From Xenopus tropicalis (taxonomy: Eukaryota > Chordata > Amphibia > Anura > Pipidae), in NCBI RefSeq assembly GCF_000004195.4, contig NC_030683.2, forward strand, positions 89,553,410-89,617,409: a DNA stretch of 64,000 nucleotides. Direction: 5' to 3'. Below the pieces are notes generated by a model. That model was not told where the DNA came from and did not search any database. It saw nothing but the letters and a program-made list of their open reading frames with translations. A program made the position numbers and the translations under genes. Of the stretch, positions 44,329 through 55,339 are shown one piece after another; positions within the stretch are counted from its first letter, which is position 1; each line of letters begins with the position of its first letter.

Positions 44329-45844
44329 TTACAGAAATAAATGTAAATCAAAGTCTCTGTTTAACCCCATAGGGGCAAGTGTATTCAATCGATGTATCCA
44401 TTCAACCTCAGTTCTTTTTAGAATAGAGACACGATCTCCACCTCGTCTGGGAGGAGGGATATATTGTATAACACGAAATCTTAGATCTTCTGATGTATGT
44501 CCCATCTCAAGACAATGTTGAGAGACGGGCAAAGTGGTGTTACCTGTATTAACAGTTGATCTATGTTGGGAACCTTCTGGGTGGTTTCACCAATATAGAT
44601 CAAATCACATGGACACACTAACATATACACTACAAAGTTAGTGTCACAAGTATTGTGGCTACGGATATTATAAACTTTCCCTGTAACAGGGTGCGTGAAA
44701 TTGGCACCTACCAGTACAAAACGACATTGAGCACAGCCTTTACATTTAAACATGCCTTCTTTTGGCGGACCAAGGAAGGTGAACCTTTTTGGAGCAGAAG
44801 GAACCTCGGCACGAACCAACTTACTGCCTATAGTACCACCCCGTCGAAAGGACATCATGGGTGGTTGTTGGAATGTTAGAATAGAAGGGTATGACTCTCT
44901 CAAAAGGTGCCAATGTCTACTCAAAACTGTCTGTATCTGACGGCTGTGTACATGATATTGTGAGACAAAAGTCATACGTTGTCCCACCCGATTCTTTTTC
45001 ATTTTATTTGGGCCACTATAGTTTGACACTTTAGACAAACCTTCTTGTAATACTTTTTTAGGGTAACCCCGATCCCCCAATTTCTTTTCCATTTTATTTA
45101 AATCGTTATTGACAGTATCCTCATCATTAGCTATTCTACACACCCGAGTAAATTGGCTAATAGGAACAGATTTTTTAACTGATGACGGATGAAAGCTGTC
45201 ATATCTAAGTAATTGATTACGGTCAGTGGGTTTAGTATATATACGTGTGTGAAAACGGTCAATATTTTTAGTAATTTCAACATCCAAAAATACAATTTTG
45301 TGGGTATCTGCTGTCATAGTGAATTTTATGTCCTGATGGACCATGTTTATCTCGTCACGGAAGACGGACAAGGACTCCAGGTCACCCCGCCACAGTAGGA
45401 ACACGTCATCGATGTACCTCCACCATGCCCAACAATGCCTGGTGAAAAGTGCATTCGAATATACATGCTCCTCCTCAAACCAACTCATAAATGAGTTGGC
45501 ATAGGCAGGGGCGACCTTGGAGCCCATGGCCGTCCCCCGTATCTGCAGATAAAACTTGTCCTGAAATTTAAAGAAATTTTTTTGTAAAATGAAGCTCAGA
45601 ATCTGCACCTCTACACTACTATATTGACCACACTCAAGTAAGAGTTTTTTTTACTGCATTTATGCCTTCAACATGGGGTATTGATGTGTATAAGCTGGTA
45701 ACATCAAAAGTCGCCAGCAAAAACTCATCAGACAGCTGTCCTATCTCCGATAGTTTCTGTAAGAAATCAGTGGTATCTCGAACATATGACCGGGTTTGTT
45801 GTACCAAAGGGCTTATCACTTTATCCAGAACCTCTGCTGCTCTA
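44329..45844 (-). pseudogene. PLE-2 RT and GIY-YIG endonuclease, two frameshifts
   Basis: The first frame (from 45844) reads VLDKVISPLVQQTRSYVRDT and FDVTSLYTSIPH, then shifts in an 8-T run (45645-45652). The long frame from 45608 (375 codons) has IRGTAMGSKVAPAYANSF, the RT catalytic YIDD at residues 65-68, FLDVEI, TKPTDRNQLL, a Cys cluster CKGCAQC (289-295) and VVYMLVCPCDLIYIGET (326-342). After ETTQKV (near 44570) the frame shifts again, and the nuclease continues as LPVSQHCLEMGHTSEDL to HRLNTLAPMGLNRDFDL, ending at 44329. The element is 5'-truncated before the RT palm. Confidence 0.93.
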
Positions 45845-46289
45845 CTACTTTTTAAGTCTTTTCTAATATGGAGGTTTCTATTTCTATATGTATGTACATT
45901 GCTAAGCTCTTTCCCTTATGATATATATGTCATTATGAAAAACTTTATATTAGTCTTGTTTATGTATAAGCTATTTTGATGGATGGGTGTATCGACTTCC
46001 ATGTAGGCTGAACGCTGTGTTGTTTGGTCTCCATGGTGACTCGCTACGTCACTTCCGTCTTCTCTTTAAGTACGGAATGGTAAGTTGATATGCTTTGTAA
46101 AAGTAAGATGGCCACGCCGTTGCGCTTGAGAAAGGGGTCACAAGTTTTCCCGAAACGTTGCGCTTAAGTGGTATGTCTAACTACTATTTATATTTGCTCT
46201 ACTTGATGATACTATATGGAACTTTTTAAAGATTTGCAAATAAAAGATTCTTTTTAATGAATTGGGAGTGCGACTCGGTTGGAAAATTT
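45845..46289 (+). repeat. PLE-2 terminal repeat, inverted right arm
   Basis: 445 bp, the inverse of 43846-44289, starting at CTACTTTTTAAGTC and ending TTGGAAAATTT at the TA tract. Carries motif H6, then GCAAATAAAAGATTC and GGGAGTGCGACTCGG: the ribozyme, AATAAA, GAGTGC order. Confidence 0.93.
46110..46171 (+). ncRNA. hammerhead-like ribozyme motif H6 (PLE-2 right arm)
   Basis: Plus-strand copy of H5 with the same sequence: helix I CCAC and GCGC pairings, TTGAGAA, extra A, stem II GGG/CCC, GAAA, C-GUU. It is not independent of H5. Confidence 0.7.
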
Positions 46290-46314
46290 ATATATATATA
46301 TATATATATATATA
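46289..46314. repeat. (TA)n microsatellite at the PLE-2 right edge
   Basis: A TA run of 26 bp directly follows the outer end of the PLE-2 right arm. Confidence 0.9.
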
Positions 46315-46379
46315 AAAACTTCCAAGTAAATGCCGGCACTCACGTATAGATAAGTTGCTGTTGCCTGGGTGCAGGTCCA
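46315..46379 (-). repeat. PLE tail fragment
   Basis: On the minus strand it reads CTGCACCCAGGCAACAGC, then GTGAGTGCCGGCATTTAC, the tail signature of the PLE units, and ends at the TA tract. No ribozyme core is present in this piece. Confidence 0.5.
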
Positions 46380-46387
46380 AATAATGT

Positions 46388-46581
46388 TGAAGGTGCTTGA
46401 GAGAGGGTCAGCACTCACAGGACTTATACAAACAAATTATTTTATTAAAGAGGAGACTAACGTTTCGGCTAGCACTCTAGCCTTTTTCAAAATGGCTAGA
46501 GTGCTAGCCGAAACGTTAGTCTCCTCTTTAATAAAATAATTTGTTTGTATAAGTCCTGTGAGTGCTGACCCTCTCTCAAGC

Positions 46582-46585
<4 letters not shown>
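46388..46585. mobile_element. PLE-derived fold-back unit
   Basis: Perfect-looking arms of about 90 bp, outer ends AGGTGCTTGAGAGAGGGTCA and inverse, meet near 46492. Each arm carries GTGAGTGCTGACC, AATAAAATAATTTG and a hammerhead-like hairpin. A long TA tract follows on the right. Confidence 0.75.
46457..46492 (-). ncRNA. hammerhead-like motif H7 (degenerate core)
   Basis: Minus strand: TTGAAAA, extra A, stem II GGCTAG/CTAGCC with loop AGTG, GAAA, C-GUU. Positions 3 and 8 are U and A. The plus-strand arm starts just before stem II and lacks the box. Confidence 0.5.

Positions 46586-46638
<53 letters not shown>
46586..46638. repeat. (TA)n microsatellite
   Basis: A TA run of about 53 bp abuts the fold-back unit ending at 46585. 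Confidence 0.95.
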
Positions 46639-46641
<3 letters not shown>

Positions 46642-46819
46642 TGACTTAATAAATCTGTGAAATAGGACATATTGTATTTTTATGTTATAATTCAAATGTA
46701 TGAATTGGTACATTTTTGCATACTCTGACTTCAACTCCATGTACCCAAAATTGCTTCAGACTCCACAGCTCTAAAAAATGACTAAGACTAGCTATATGTC
46801 TTAGCAGAGACATAAACTC

Positions 46820-47188
46820 GTAAAGGAACAGTAACACCAAAAAATGAAAGTGTATAAAAGTAACTAAAATATAATGTGCTGCTGCCCTGCACTGGTAAAA
46901 GTTGTGTGTTTACTTCAGAAAGTCTACTATAATTTATATAAATAAGCTGCTATGTAGCCATGGAGGCAGCCATTCAAAGGGGAAAAGGCACATAGCAGAT
47001 AACAGATAAAACACTATTGTATTCTACAGAACTTATCTGTTATCTGCTATGTAACACAGCAGCTTATTATATAAATTATAGTAGTGTTACTGTAGCAAAC
47101 ACACCAGTTTTACCAGTGAAGGGCAACAATGCATTATATTTTTATTACTTTAAAGCTCTTTCATTTTTTGATGTTACTGTTCCTTTAA
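46820..47188. mobile_element. T2-type MITE (AAAGGAACAGTAACACC)
   Basis: Left end GTAAAGGAACAGTAACACC (TTAA changed to GTAA) and right end TGTTACTGTTCCTTTAA. Inner arms match the 25447 copy, with part of the right arm deleted near 47053. Confidence 0.9.
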
Positions 47189-47262
47189 ACATGCATGTTT
47201 GTTTCTTTGGATTTTTTTTGCAGATGGTTGTCTGAAACCCTATATACAGTACGTAATGCATT

Positions 47263-48301
47263 TTAAAGGAGAAGGAAAGGCTAATAAAGAGTTCATCTCA
47301 AGCTGCAGGCATACCTTCAGTTCTCTCAATAGTGCCCTTAAGTCTCCCCATATTTCACCTGTTCAGATGATCAGAATCCAGACAGGAAGGAAAAACACTG
47401 AGCTGTGTAAAGAAAGTTCCCATAATGCCTCAGTCCTGCACCAAGACCCAGACCAAGTGTATATGCTCAGTTTGTAAGACTATGGGGCTGATTTACTAAG
47501 ACACAAATTCGAATCCGAATTGGAAAAATTCCGATTGGAAAACAAACATTTTGCGACTTTTTCGTATTTTTTGCGATTTTTTCTGCGCCTTTATGACTTT
47601 TCGGAAATTGACGCGACTTTTTCGTTAGCAATACGATTTTCGCGAAAAAACGCGTGTTTTTCGTAGCCATTACGATTCGCTCGTATCTTGTTGCGACTTT
47701 TTCGTATTGAGCGCTCGTAAGTGGCGGGCGAAACTTTCAGACTTAGCATGATTTTGGAAGCCTCCCATAGGACTCAATGGCACCCTGCAGCTCCAACCTG
47801 GCCCAAGAAAAATCACCATACTGAAGCTTGAAAGAATCCGAACGCTACGAAAAAATCGCAACATTTTGCGCAACTTTCGGAATGGCTACGAAAAAGGGGC
47901 GACTTTTCGCGCAAGTTTTAACGCTACGAAAAAATCGCCAGATTTTGCGCAACATTTGGAATGGCAACTAAAAAGTCGCGATAATTTTCTGAAAAATCGC
48001 CAAATACCGATCATTACGAAAAAAACGCAATTGGACGCATTCGGCCCGTTTGTGGGTAAGTAAATGTGCCCCCTCAGATCCACATTCCTAAGGGGGAAAT
48101 GAGTTCTTAGCATTCTTGAGGGAGGGGGGAGCAGGAGAGGGGACCGGGCAGAAAGCTGCGTGTCTCTGGCACATGAATTACAGACACAACAAATCTTTTG
48201 ACAGAGAAGTCAGTGCAGCGTTTCTGTGAGTGCTTATGGCTGTATGTACATAGACCTTTCTGATAAAGCTTAATTAGTTTTTACCTTTCTTTCTCCTTTA
48301 A
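47263..48301. mobile_element. T2-type MITE carrying another MITE
   Basis: TTAAAGGAGAAGGAAAGGCT at the left and TTACCTTTCTTTCTCCTTTA with TTAA ending at 48301. The nested element occupies 47484-48071. The right part (CACATTCCTAAGGGGG, AGCATTCTTGAGGGAGG) matches 52166-52290, showing a shared subfamily. Confidence 0.82.
47484..48071. mobile_element. MITE nested in the T2 element (GGGGCTGATTTACTAAG ends)
   Basis: GGGGCTGATTTACTAAGACA at the left and GTAAATGTGCCCC at the right are inverted. TAT flanks the left and the right flank has decayed. The interior of CGAAAA-type repeats matches the 39926 element but without its 39-bp array. Confidence 0.82.
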
Positions 48302-48569
48302 CAAATGATGTACTCATATAAGGAAAAATGTTTACATCCCTTAAATCAAAGTTTAGCTTTGATTTAAGGGAAAACATTTTGTGTGCTTTACAAAGTCCCA
48401 CCCAGTCCACCTTGTATACAATAATCAGTATCCACAACGTGCCCCCAAATATTTCTGCTGTTACCAGTATCATTATGGTAGAAACAATGCAAAATTTCCA
48501 AAGCAAAGACAAAAGCTACAGAAATAGACAATGCTGATTATTTACTGATTATTGTCCCTATGCCCTAAA

Positions 48570-49228
48570 GAAGTGATCCCCAACCAGTGGCTCGTAAACA
48601 ACATGTTGCTCACCAACTCCTTGGATGTTGCTCTCAGTGCCCCCCAAACCAGGTAGTTATTTTTGAATTGGTTAAATAAAAAAAGATTTACTACCAAACA
48701 AAGCCTCCTGTAAGCTAGTGTGCATAGAGGCTACCTAATAGCCAATCTTATTTGGAACCTCCATTAACTTTATGATGCTTGCGTTGCTCTCCAAGTCTTT
48801 TTAAATTTGACTGTGGCTCATTAGTAAGAAAGGAGGAGAAATACTCAGCGCTTCTCTTCATAAAGTGTGTACAGTCTGTGTTGATTGTGTGCAGCCTCCT
48901 CTCAACGACTCCCCTTTGACTGGGTATTCAAAGATCTCCAAACAATGTGCATTGGAAGCGCATAAAAATAAAGAACATGTGAAATTATTGTTTAATATTT
49001 CTTAAATAAATAAAACACCCACAAGTGCAAGCTTGAAAAATGTGATCATAAATAAATTAAATAATAAATTTTGTCCACCAGTGCAAAATGGTGAGCTGAT
49101 GCTGGTGGAAAAAATTTATTATTTAAATTATTTATGGTCATATTTTTCAAGCTTGCGGTTGTGGGTGTTTTATTTATTAAAGAAATATTACACCATAATT
49201 TCACTAGTAAGAAAGGTTGGGGATCCCT
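48570..49228. mobile_element. hAT-type MITE
   Basis: GAAGTGATCCCCAACC at the left and GGTTGGGGATCCCTG at the right are inverted. 8-bp flanks GCCCTAAA (48562-48569) and GCCCTAAG (49229-49236) fit a hAT duplication with one later change. It contains a separate large hairpin (about 48985-49192). Confidence 0.8.
48985..49192. repeat. large inverted repeat inside the hAT MITE
   Basis: Arms of about 95 bp (AATAAATAAAACACCCACAA with GCAAGCTTGAAAAATGTGAT on the left, and their inverse on the right) meet around GTGCAAAATGGTGAGCTGAT. It may be another nested fold-back element. No TSD recognised. Confidence 0.7.
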
Positions 49229-49270
49229 GCCCTAAGGCTGGTTTGTCAGATACAGTGTTTTGTTGGCCCA

Positions 49271-49316
49271 TGTAAGGCCACCATGAGTTTGATGTAAGGC
49301 CACCATGAGTTTGATG
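49271..49316. repeat. 22-bp direct duplication
   Basis: TGTAAGGCCACCATGAGTTT plus GA occurs twice in tandem at 49271 and 49293 without change. Confidence 0.9.
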
Positions 49317-49319
49317 TGA

Positions 49320-50488
49320 ATCAGAAAACTCTTTAGTGGTCTGTACTTAACATGTTTTCCCATTTAAAATGGCAGAACTGCCATTTATATATAGTTTTTC
49401 TCAACTTCAGTCTATAAAATCTGCTGCTAGACTCTTCCACCTATCTGGATATTCTTTATCAGTTGCTCCCCTATGAAATTACCTTTACTACCAACCAGTT
49501 TCCTCTCAAATCAGCACTATCCCTTCCTATATCCCAGGTCTGATCTCAAAATACACACCTTGACCACTCCTGGGGGACCTGCCTGACTGGACTGGAGTCC
49601 AAATTCTAGAAATAGTTTTGTAACCTTTTTCAGTCATGATACCTTTTCACCAACCTGTGTTGATCAGATTTGGATAGCGAAGATCCAGATTTTTTGCTGT
49701 GATTATAATCTTGGTTAGCCAATAAAGGTACAAAAAACTCCAAGCGGGGGGAATCAAAGCCCAAAAGCAAAAAAGTGTATCAAATAGAGTACACACTATA
49801 TTTAGGTGGTATGGAGAGAACCATATCTGTAACGGGTTACTTGTGTTTTTAATGGATTGAAATAAACTTGTGTATTTTTTACATTTTCTTCAGTGGTAAT
49901 TGAGATTTTTTCTATTGAGTAACCAATACAGGTATTGCCTTTACATCATTTTTTTAAGCTTCATATCGAAAGTTCAGTCGAAACATGTTTGTCCTTATCT
50001 TGCATTTCATCCCATACAGCCAGGCTGTGTTTAGTTGGTTAGAGAGCCTTATGGGGCAGTTTTATATTTTGCTTTAATATTTGAAATAAATGCATTGTTG
50101 ACAGCAGGGCTGAATTCAAGTGCTTGGCCATTAGCCAAATAAGGGTAGGGTTCACAACTATCCTACTATATAGCCAACTCCAGTAACTGCTCTAGGCCCT
50201 CAATTTTGGAACCCCTGCTCTAGAGTCAGTTTTAAGAGGAGAGAATTATCCACCTATATCTTTTGTGTGGGAGTAAACCTATAAAGACACAGGGACTACA
50301 CTCCTTGCATATAGTGCTGTTGTTTAGAATCAAGCAACGGAAACTTGCACTGCAAGGAAGCAGTGATAACCATGAGCCATGGTGCTGACATCACTCTGCA
50401 CTGAATCTAACTCTGCTGATTCTATGGGATATAACTCTGCATGTATTAAGGGAAATGTGCATATGGTGGTGTGTGTCTGGGAGTTTTC
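49320..50488. other. single-copy DNA, nothing recognised
   Basis: No gene or complete element seen. AATAAA signals occur but without a coding context. Confidence 0.4.
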
Positions 50489-50891
50489 TTATATTTAATT
50501 TTGAAATTTGACATGGGGCCCTCCCTACCCCCACCCCAGCAACCACATCACATCAGCAGAACAATGGGCAGGTAACAATATTACAGCTTCCTGACACCTG
50601 CATTGCTAAAAATGCTCCCATGTCTCACCAAGTGGTAGATATGAAAATAGCACTCAATAGAAACAATAGCTTATCTGAAAGCAGTTGTATTGTAATGTGC
50701 TGGGTTTTTCTTTGAATGCTCAGGATAAGGCACTATACACTGAGATGGCTGCCTACACACCTATTTTACAACTAAAAAAAATACATTTATTGGTTCAATA
50801 ATAACATTGGTAGAATGAATTATTTGCAATGTACGCCATGTAATTTAGTAATAAAAACTACACCATAAAAATCACGACAGAATCCCTTTAA
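50489..50891. repeat. dispersed MITE-like repeat, copy 2
   Basis: Matches 34889-35411 over most of its length (CACTGAGATGGCTGCCTACA, CTACACCATAAAAATC) and ends ATCCCTTTAA, the inverse of a T2-type end. It lacks the 24-bp array of copy 1. Confidence 0.75.
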
Positions 50892-51620
50892 GAAAAGCTA
50901 TGACTTAGCTCACTGAGCATGTCATTAAAATCCATTCTAGTGCTAGCAGAGTTGACCTCTGTACATCCAGCTCTGTATGTTGAGGCATATTCCCTCACAT
51001 GAAGGCTTTGAAAAGATGCAGTGTTATGTTTAGAACAGCCAGCTGTCACTTGGCAGAAAAGCCTACCTATTATCGCTCCAAATTGCTGGATATATACAGT
51101 ATTTCTACACGCACTTCTTGTTTTTATTTTGCCGTAACTGTTCAAGCAGTTTTCTCCACATCATTATTGGCCTTCTTCTAGGAGATACAGCCAAATGGCT
51201 TTCTTATTCCCTCTTGTCCCATCTTTATTAAGCAGCCAGTCACTCTTAAAACAGCCAATGTAATCTGCAATCAAATGCCTGGCCATCTATAAAAGACCTA
51301 ATAATTTTCTCAAACAAGTGAAGGCAGCCAAGAGAAACAGCAGGATTAGAGCAATGAAGACAAAAGGGCTAGATTATTAAGGAGGAGCAGGATACAAAGA
51401 GCCATGTTTTTGCACTTTATTCCATCACTTGCACCTACTGATAAGTAAATAAGTCCTAAAGAGTACTCATCTCTGCTGCTGTGATATGTATATAATATAG
51501 ATATATATAATCATGATTTATTGAAATAATGTCAGCAAGTTACACAGCACTTTATATTAATTTATAACAAACAAAGGTTACAGAATAAAAATAGCATTAG
51601 AGTGCCCTGTCCTTACTATA
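50892..51620. other. single-copy DNA, nothing recognised
   Basis: No element or gene family recognised. A short TA-rich patch lies at 51485-51510. Confidence 0.4.
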
Positions 51621-51631
51621 TATATTTTTTG

Positions 51632-51670
51632 TCCCTGAAGAAGAGTACTGTTTGTACTTTAAACGTTGGT
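51632..51670 (+). ncRNA. hammerhead-like motif H8
   Basis: Plus strand: CTGAAGA (51635), extra A, stem II AGTAC/GTACT (extended by G-T) with loop TGTTT, then TAAA in place of GAAA, C-GUU, GG. It probably marks a decayed PLE-type unit. The surrounding tail signature GAGTGC is not evident. Confidence 0.5.
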
Positions 51671-51975
51671 ACTCCTTTTCTTTATGTCTGTGACGGGTGT
51701 GCTCCACTCTGTTCTCTCATTATCAAGAACTTACAAAGGAAGGTGGGGTGGCTTGTCGCATGTACAACACCATATTCTTTTTCACAGGATAAAGACTGGC
51801 TGGCTTTCTTGTAAGTCAAAGTGACACCAGATGGAAAATCTGTCTTGACTTTTACCTCTCAAGTTGTGCCCTGCATTATTGTGAATTTATTATATTGTTT
51901 TGCCGGTCCTTTCTTCTTTTGAAAAAGATGGACCTCAACAGTGTGGATCTCCAGATTCAGACCCTGTATTCAGCC

Positions 51976-52330
51976 TTAAAGGAGAAGGAAAGCGATTTTG
52001 GCATTTTACTGCCAATAGATTTGCCACATTAGTGCGACCTAGAACAAAACATTTACTCTGCAGAAACCATTACCATACCTGAGTAAACAGCTTTAGAAGC
52101 ATTCCTCCTTTGCTGCCATTTTAAGTAGCTTCCTGCCTGCAGTATAGGCGTTATATCTGAGATCCCACATTCCTAAGGGAGGGGAGAGGGAGTTCATAGC
52201 ATTCTGGTGGGAGGGGAAGCAGGAGAGAGGAGAGAACTGTGCAGACTCTGGCCACAGGAATTAAGGATGTTTCTGAGAGAAGTCAGACACTGGAACATCA
52301 TAGATGCAAGAAACCAAGAAGGGTTGAGGC
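51976..52330. repeat. T2-type MITE, right end unclear
   Basis: TTAAAGGAGAAGGAAAGCG at 51976 is a T2 left end. The stretch 52166-52290 matches the right part of the 47263 element. The right terminus is not recognisable. Confidence 0.6.
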
Positions 52331-52529
52331 TACCTTGGAAGGGTGTTCCTGATACAAGAAAGAGATAACTGACCATTCTGACATATCCCCTGCCCAAGTG
52401 CCAAACTGTGAATGGGACATTTACCTAAAGTGTAGATATCTAAACATCAGCAGAGCGGGAACAGTTAGTTTATTTTCCAAGGTTCCGTTGTCTATAAAAA
52501 GAGAACAATGAACCATGTCTCCAAGACTT

Positions 52530-52960
52530 TTAAAGGAACAGTAACACCAAAAAATGAAAATTCTTCAAAGTAAGTTAAACTAAAATGTACTGCTTCCCTC
52601 TCCTGGTAAAAGTTGTGTGTTTGCTGCAGAAAAACTACCATAGTTTATATAAACACCCTGCTGTGTAGCCATGGGGGCAGCCATTCAAGCTGAAAAAAAG
52701 GAGAAAAGGCAAAGGTTACATAGCAGATAACAGATAAAACACCATTGTGTTCTACAGAGTTTATCTGTTATCTGCTATGTAACCTGTGCCTTTTTTCCAG
52801 CTTTAATGGCTGCCCCCATGGCTACACAGCAGATTATTTATATAAACTGTAGTAGAGTTCCTGAAGCAAACACACCAGTTTTACCAGTGCAGGGCAACAG
52901 TGCATTATATTTTGATGACTTTAAAACAATTTCATTTTTTGTGTGTTACTGTTCCTTTAA
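52530..52960. mobile_element. T2-type MITE (TTAAAGGAACAGTAACACC)
   Basis: TTAAAGGAACAGTAACACCA at the left and TGTGTTACTGTTCCTTTAA at the right, with TTAA included. Long inner hairpin arms (GTAGCCATGGGGGCAGCCAT, inverse) as at 25447. Confidence 0.93.
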
Positions 52961-53482
52961 GATTCTTAGCTGATTGTTGTAAAAACTAATTCCTCCACAG
53001 AGGGTATGGGGGGAGGGTGGGTGTAATAGAGGGTGTTTTGTCTTGGTCAACTTTAGAGTGGTCTGCCATGCCTGATAGGGAGCTAGAATGCATGAAAGCA
53101 GAGGCAGATAGTCTCTTGATTTCCTAATGGTACAATTCCTTAGTCCTTATAAGGAGCACACCTGATGAGCCTTCGGGATTACATTGGGATTTCTCAAATC
53201 TTGTGTAAACTGTGTCAAATGTGATGCTAAAAAAATGGAAAGATAAATTAGGGAGACCCAAACCACCCCTTTTATAAGGTACAAGCAGTGTCTTTGAGAC
53301 AATTAGTACTCTAGAGAAATGTGGTTACCTGCCATATATCCTTAAGTAAAACAAATACAACTGTTTCAGAAGATACACCGTTTTGATTATATTTATTTTT
53401 CACTGATTGGTCAACTGTAGAGAGTCTTTGACTAATAAGGCACTATTCAGTTTTTGATTAATAGGTAGAATGTTTACAGAAA

Positions 53483-53971
53483 TATGCAACAATTCAGGGT
53501 TTTTAACAAACCCAAAATATATAAATAAATAAGCACATTGATAGCTAGTGACGGTGGAGCATAAAAGTCAACAGACGGTCAAAGGCCGAAAAAAATGTAC
53601 CTAGAAAATTCTTAGGCCCGGGTGTACAAACCCCAGGCCCGCCACCGATGTGTGCACTCTCAATGAAAGTAAACAGAATTAATCTCACCAAATTCGATGT
53701 ATGGTCCGGGTGCTGCCAGCCCCGAACCCGTAGCCTCGGGAGCAAATTTCAATCCAAAGCAAATGCGGCTTTATCAGCACTCGGAACGACCATGGTATTT
53801 AAAACGAACCTTTATTCATTCCCTTTAAAAACAAAAAGCCTAACGCGTTTCGTGCGCATAGGCACTTAATCATAGGCCGTTAGGCTTTTTGTTTTTAAAG
53901 GGAATGAATAAAGGTTCGTTTTAAATACCATGGTCGTTCCGAGTGCTGATAAAGCCGCATTTGCTTTGGAT
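53483..53971 (-). mobile_element. PLE-derived insertion with 17-bp target duplication
   Basis: 489 bp bounded by perfect 17-bp direct repeats TAGAATGTTTACAGAAA (53466-53482 and 53972-53988) in L1 DNA. Inside, arms at 53751-53844 and 53877-53972 are inverted and meet at hammerhead motif H9. Each has GAATGAATAAAGGTTCG and CCGAGTGCTGATAAAG, the AATAAA and GAGTGC order of the other units. No coding. Confidence 0.88.
53838..53877 (-). ncRNA. hammerhead-like motif H9
   Basis: Minus strand: helix I GCCT, core ATGATTA, extra A, stem II GTGC/GCAC with loop CTATGC, GAAA, C-GC-GUU, then AGGC pairing with GCCT. Positions 3 and 8 are A and U, so the 3-8 pair is preserved by a different base pair. Confidence 0.6.
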
Positions 53972-53988
53972 TAGAATGTTTACAGAAA

Positions 53989-54282
53989 CAAACAGATCCG
54001 TATTAAGGTGAACTTGTATGCCTAGGTAGCTAAGGGACTGGACAAACTGATGGTGCTCATCTGCCATTTCCTCTATAGTTACCCCAGAATCTATGGGAAA
54101 ACTAGAGAACTTTGTCCAGTAAATATGGCGATCCACATACTGTATATAGTATAGTAAAACATTTTTAAAAAATATATATATTTTCGGCACCTCCTTCAGG
54201 GACAGAACAGGGTCAGCTAGATATAGCAAGACATCATCTGCATAAAGTGATATCCTTTCTTCTATGAGAACATCTTTTAGTC
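53989..54282 (-). pseudogene. L1-type RT fragment with YADD box
   Basis: Reading from 54282: LKDVLIEERISLYADDVLLYLADP, with the catalytic YADD at about 54240, then INWTKFSS-like and SYLGIQVHL, both typical of the L1-clade RT after the active site. The piece ends at the PLE insertion. One or more frame changes occur near 54150. Confidence 0.85.
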
Positions 54283-54286
54283 CATG

Positions 54287-55020
54287 TCAGGGAAACGCCA
54301 CTCCGAGACGCGCCTGACACCGGGACGGGGAACAAGGTGTTACATGCAGTCACCTTTCACACAGGTTAGACTAACATCAAGCACCCCCAAACAAACCACC
54401 GCCCCAAATAACTATTCGCTGCCACCATCTATCATTAACAGGCGATAGAAACCTAATTACACAAATGTATCACACACAAACTTTCTTACTGCAGTTAGGG
54501 TTAGTTCTCACTAATTTAATAGCACACTAGCAGCCACAGGGTTAAAATTACAGTCAAACCCACCCCCCTGCTAGCAGCCCACTAGTTAATTAGCATCTAC
54601 ACAGAATCTGCCCTCTACCCAATACACATACACACAATGTTAACAGTTAATACACCTAGGCCTGAGCAGTCATACGAGGTATGTGGGAATCGATATAAAG
54701 CCAAAGGACTAAACTTATTAAATTTTATATTTAATATTACAAGGGAAAACAGTGCATTAAACAGATGTTACAAAAGAGACATATACAAACAGTAAATAAA
54801 AATAAAAGGGAATAAAAACACAGAGAAATCCTAAGTACATTACCGAATATCTTGTGCCCTCCTGAGGCAGGAGTTTGAAAGTCCTGAGCCCATCCCCCAA
54901 CATAAGTTGCGGCCTCCAGAATGAGCTATCAGTACCTGGGTGTGTACCCTTTTTATCCTTCCTGCTGGGCCCCTCCCTCATTACCGTATGCATGAGGAGG
55001 GATTGCCCAGGGGCTTGTCA
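54287..55020. mobile_element. LTR-like insertion in the L1 (candidate solo LTR)
   Basis: 734 bp of unrelated sequence breaks the L1 frame and is flanked by CATG on both sides (54283-54286 and 55021-55024). The ends read TGTCAGGGAAACG (54285) and GGCTTGTCACA (55022), compatible with TGT...ACA LTR termini. It has a GC-rich start, AATAAAA signals near 54797-54822 and no ORF. The exact boundary and a 4- or 5-bp duplication cannot be fixed by eye. Confidence 0.4.
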
Positions 55021-55339
55021 CATGACCTCCCCCTGTAGAGAGCTGTACGTTTCATGCCAGTTTCTTTTCATATGATATTGGTACTTGCCAGTACCCAATA
55101 TTATTATAAATCCTATGTGATTTATGAGGATGTGGACCTTAAAGCAGCGGAGATATGGATCCATTTCTATAATCCATATTTTCTGATAGCTGCACCCCCC
55201 CTGCTGTTCTAGGTCCACAACTGACTTCTTTGACCACAGATCAATGAAACCTGCTTCCATGGGCTGGCCCCGCATTGTCTGATGAAGTTGTTTAAGTTGT
55301 CACCTTCCACCGTCCCTGGGTTTATTGTTTATTTGTGAA

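Larger units (their letters stand above)
43754..46289 (-). mobile_element. Penelope-like retroelement PLE-2 with inverted end copies
   Basis: A minus-strand PLE from a different lineage than PLE-1. The 3' terminal repeat (43846-44289) is present again in inverted orientation (45845-46289), joined directly to a 5'-truncated RT gene. Such inverted terminal arrangements are known for PLEs. Both arms carry the same hammerhead-like motif. (TA)n tracts lie at both outer edges. The protein region is far better kept than in PLE-1: RT active site and GIY-YIG start are readable, with two frameshifts. Confidence 0.92.

Noticed and set aside
49960..50010. GTCGAAACATG as another hammerhead candidate
   Set aside because: It has the GAAAC part, but no CUGANGA-like box and no stem II upstream.
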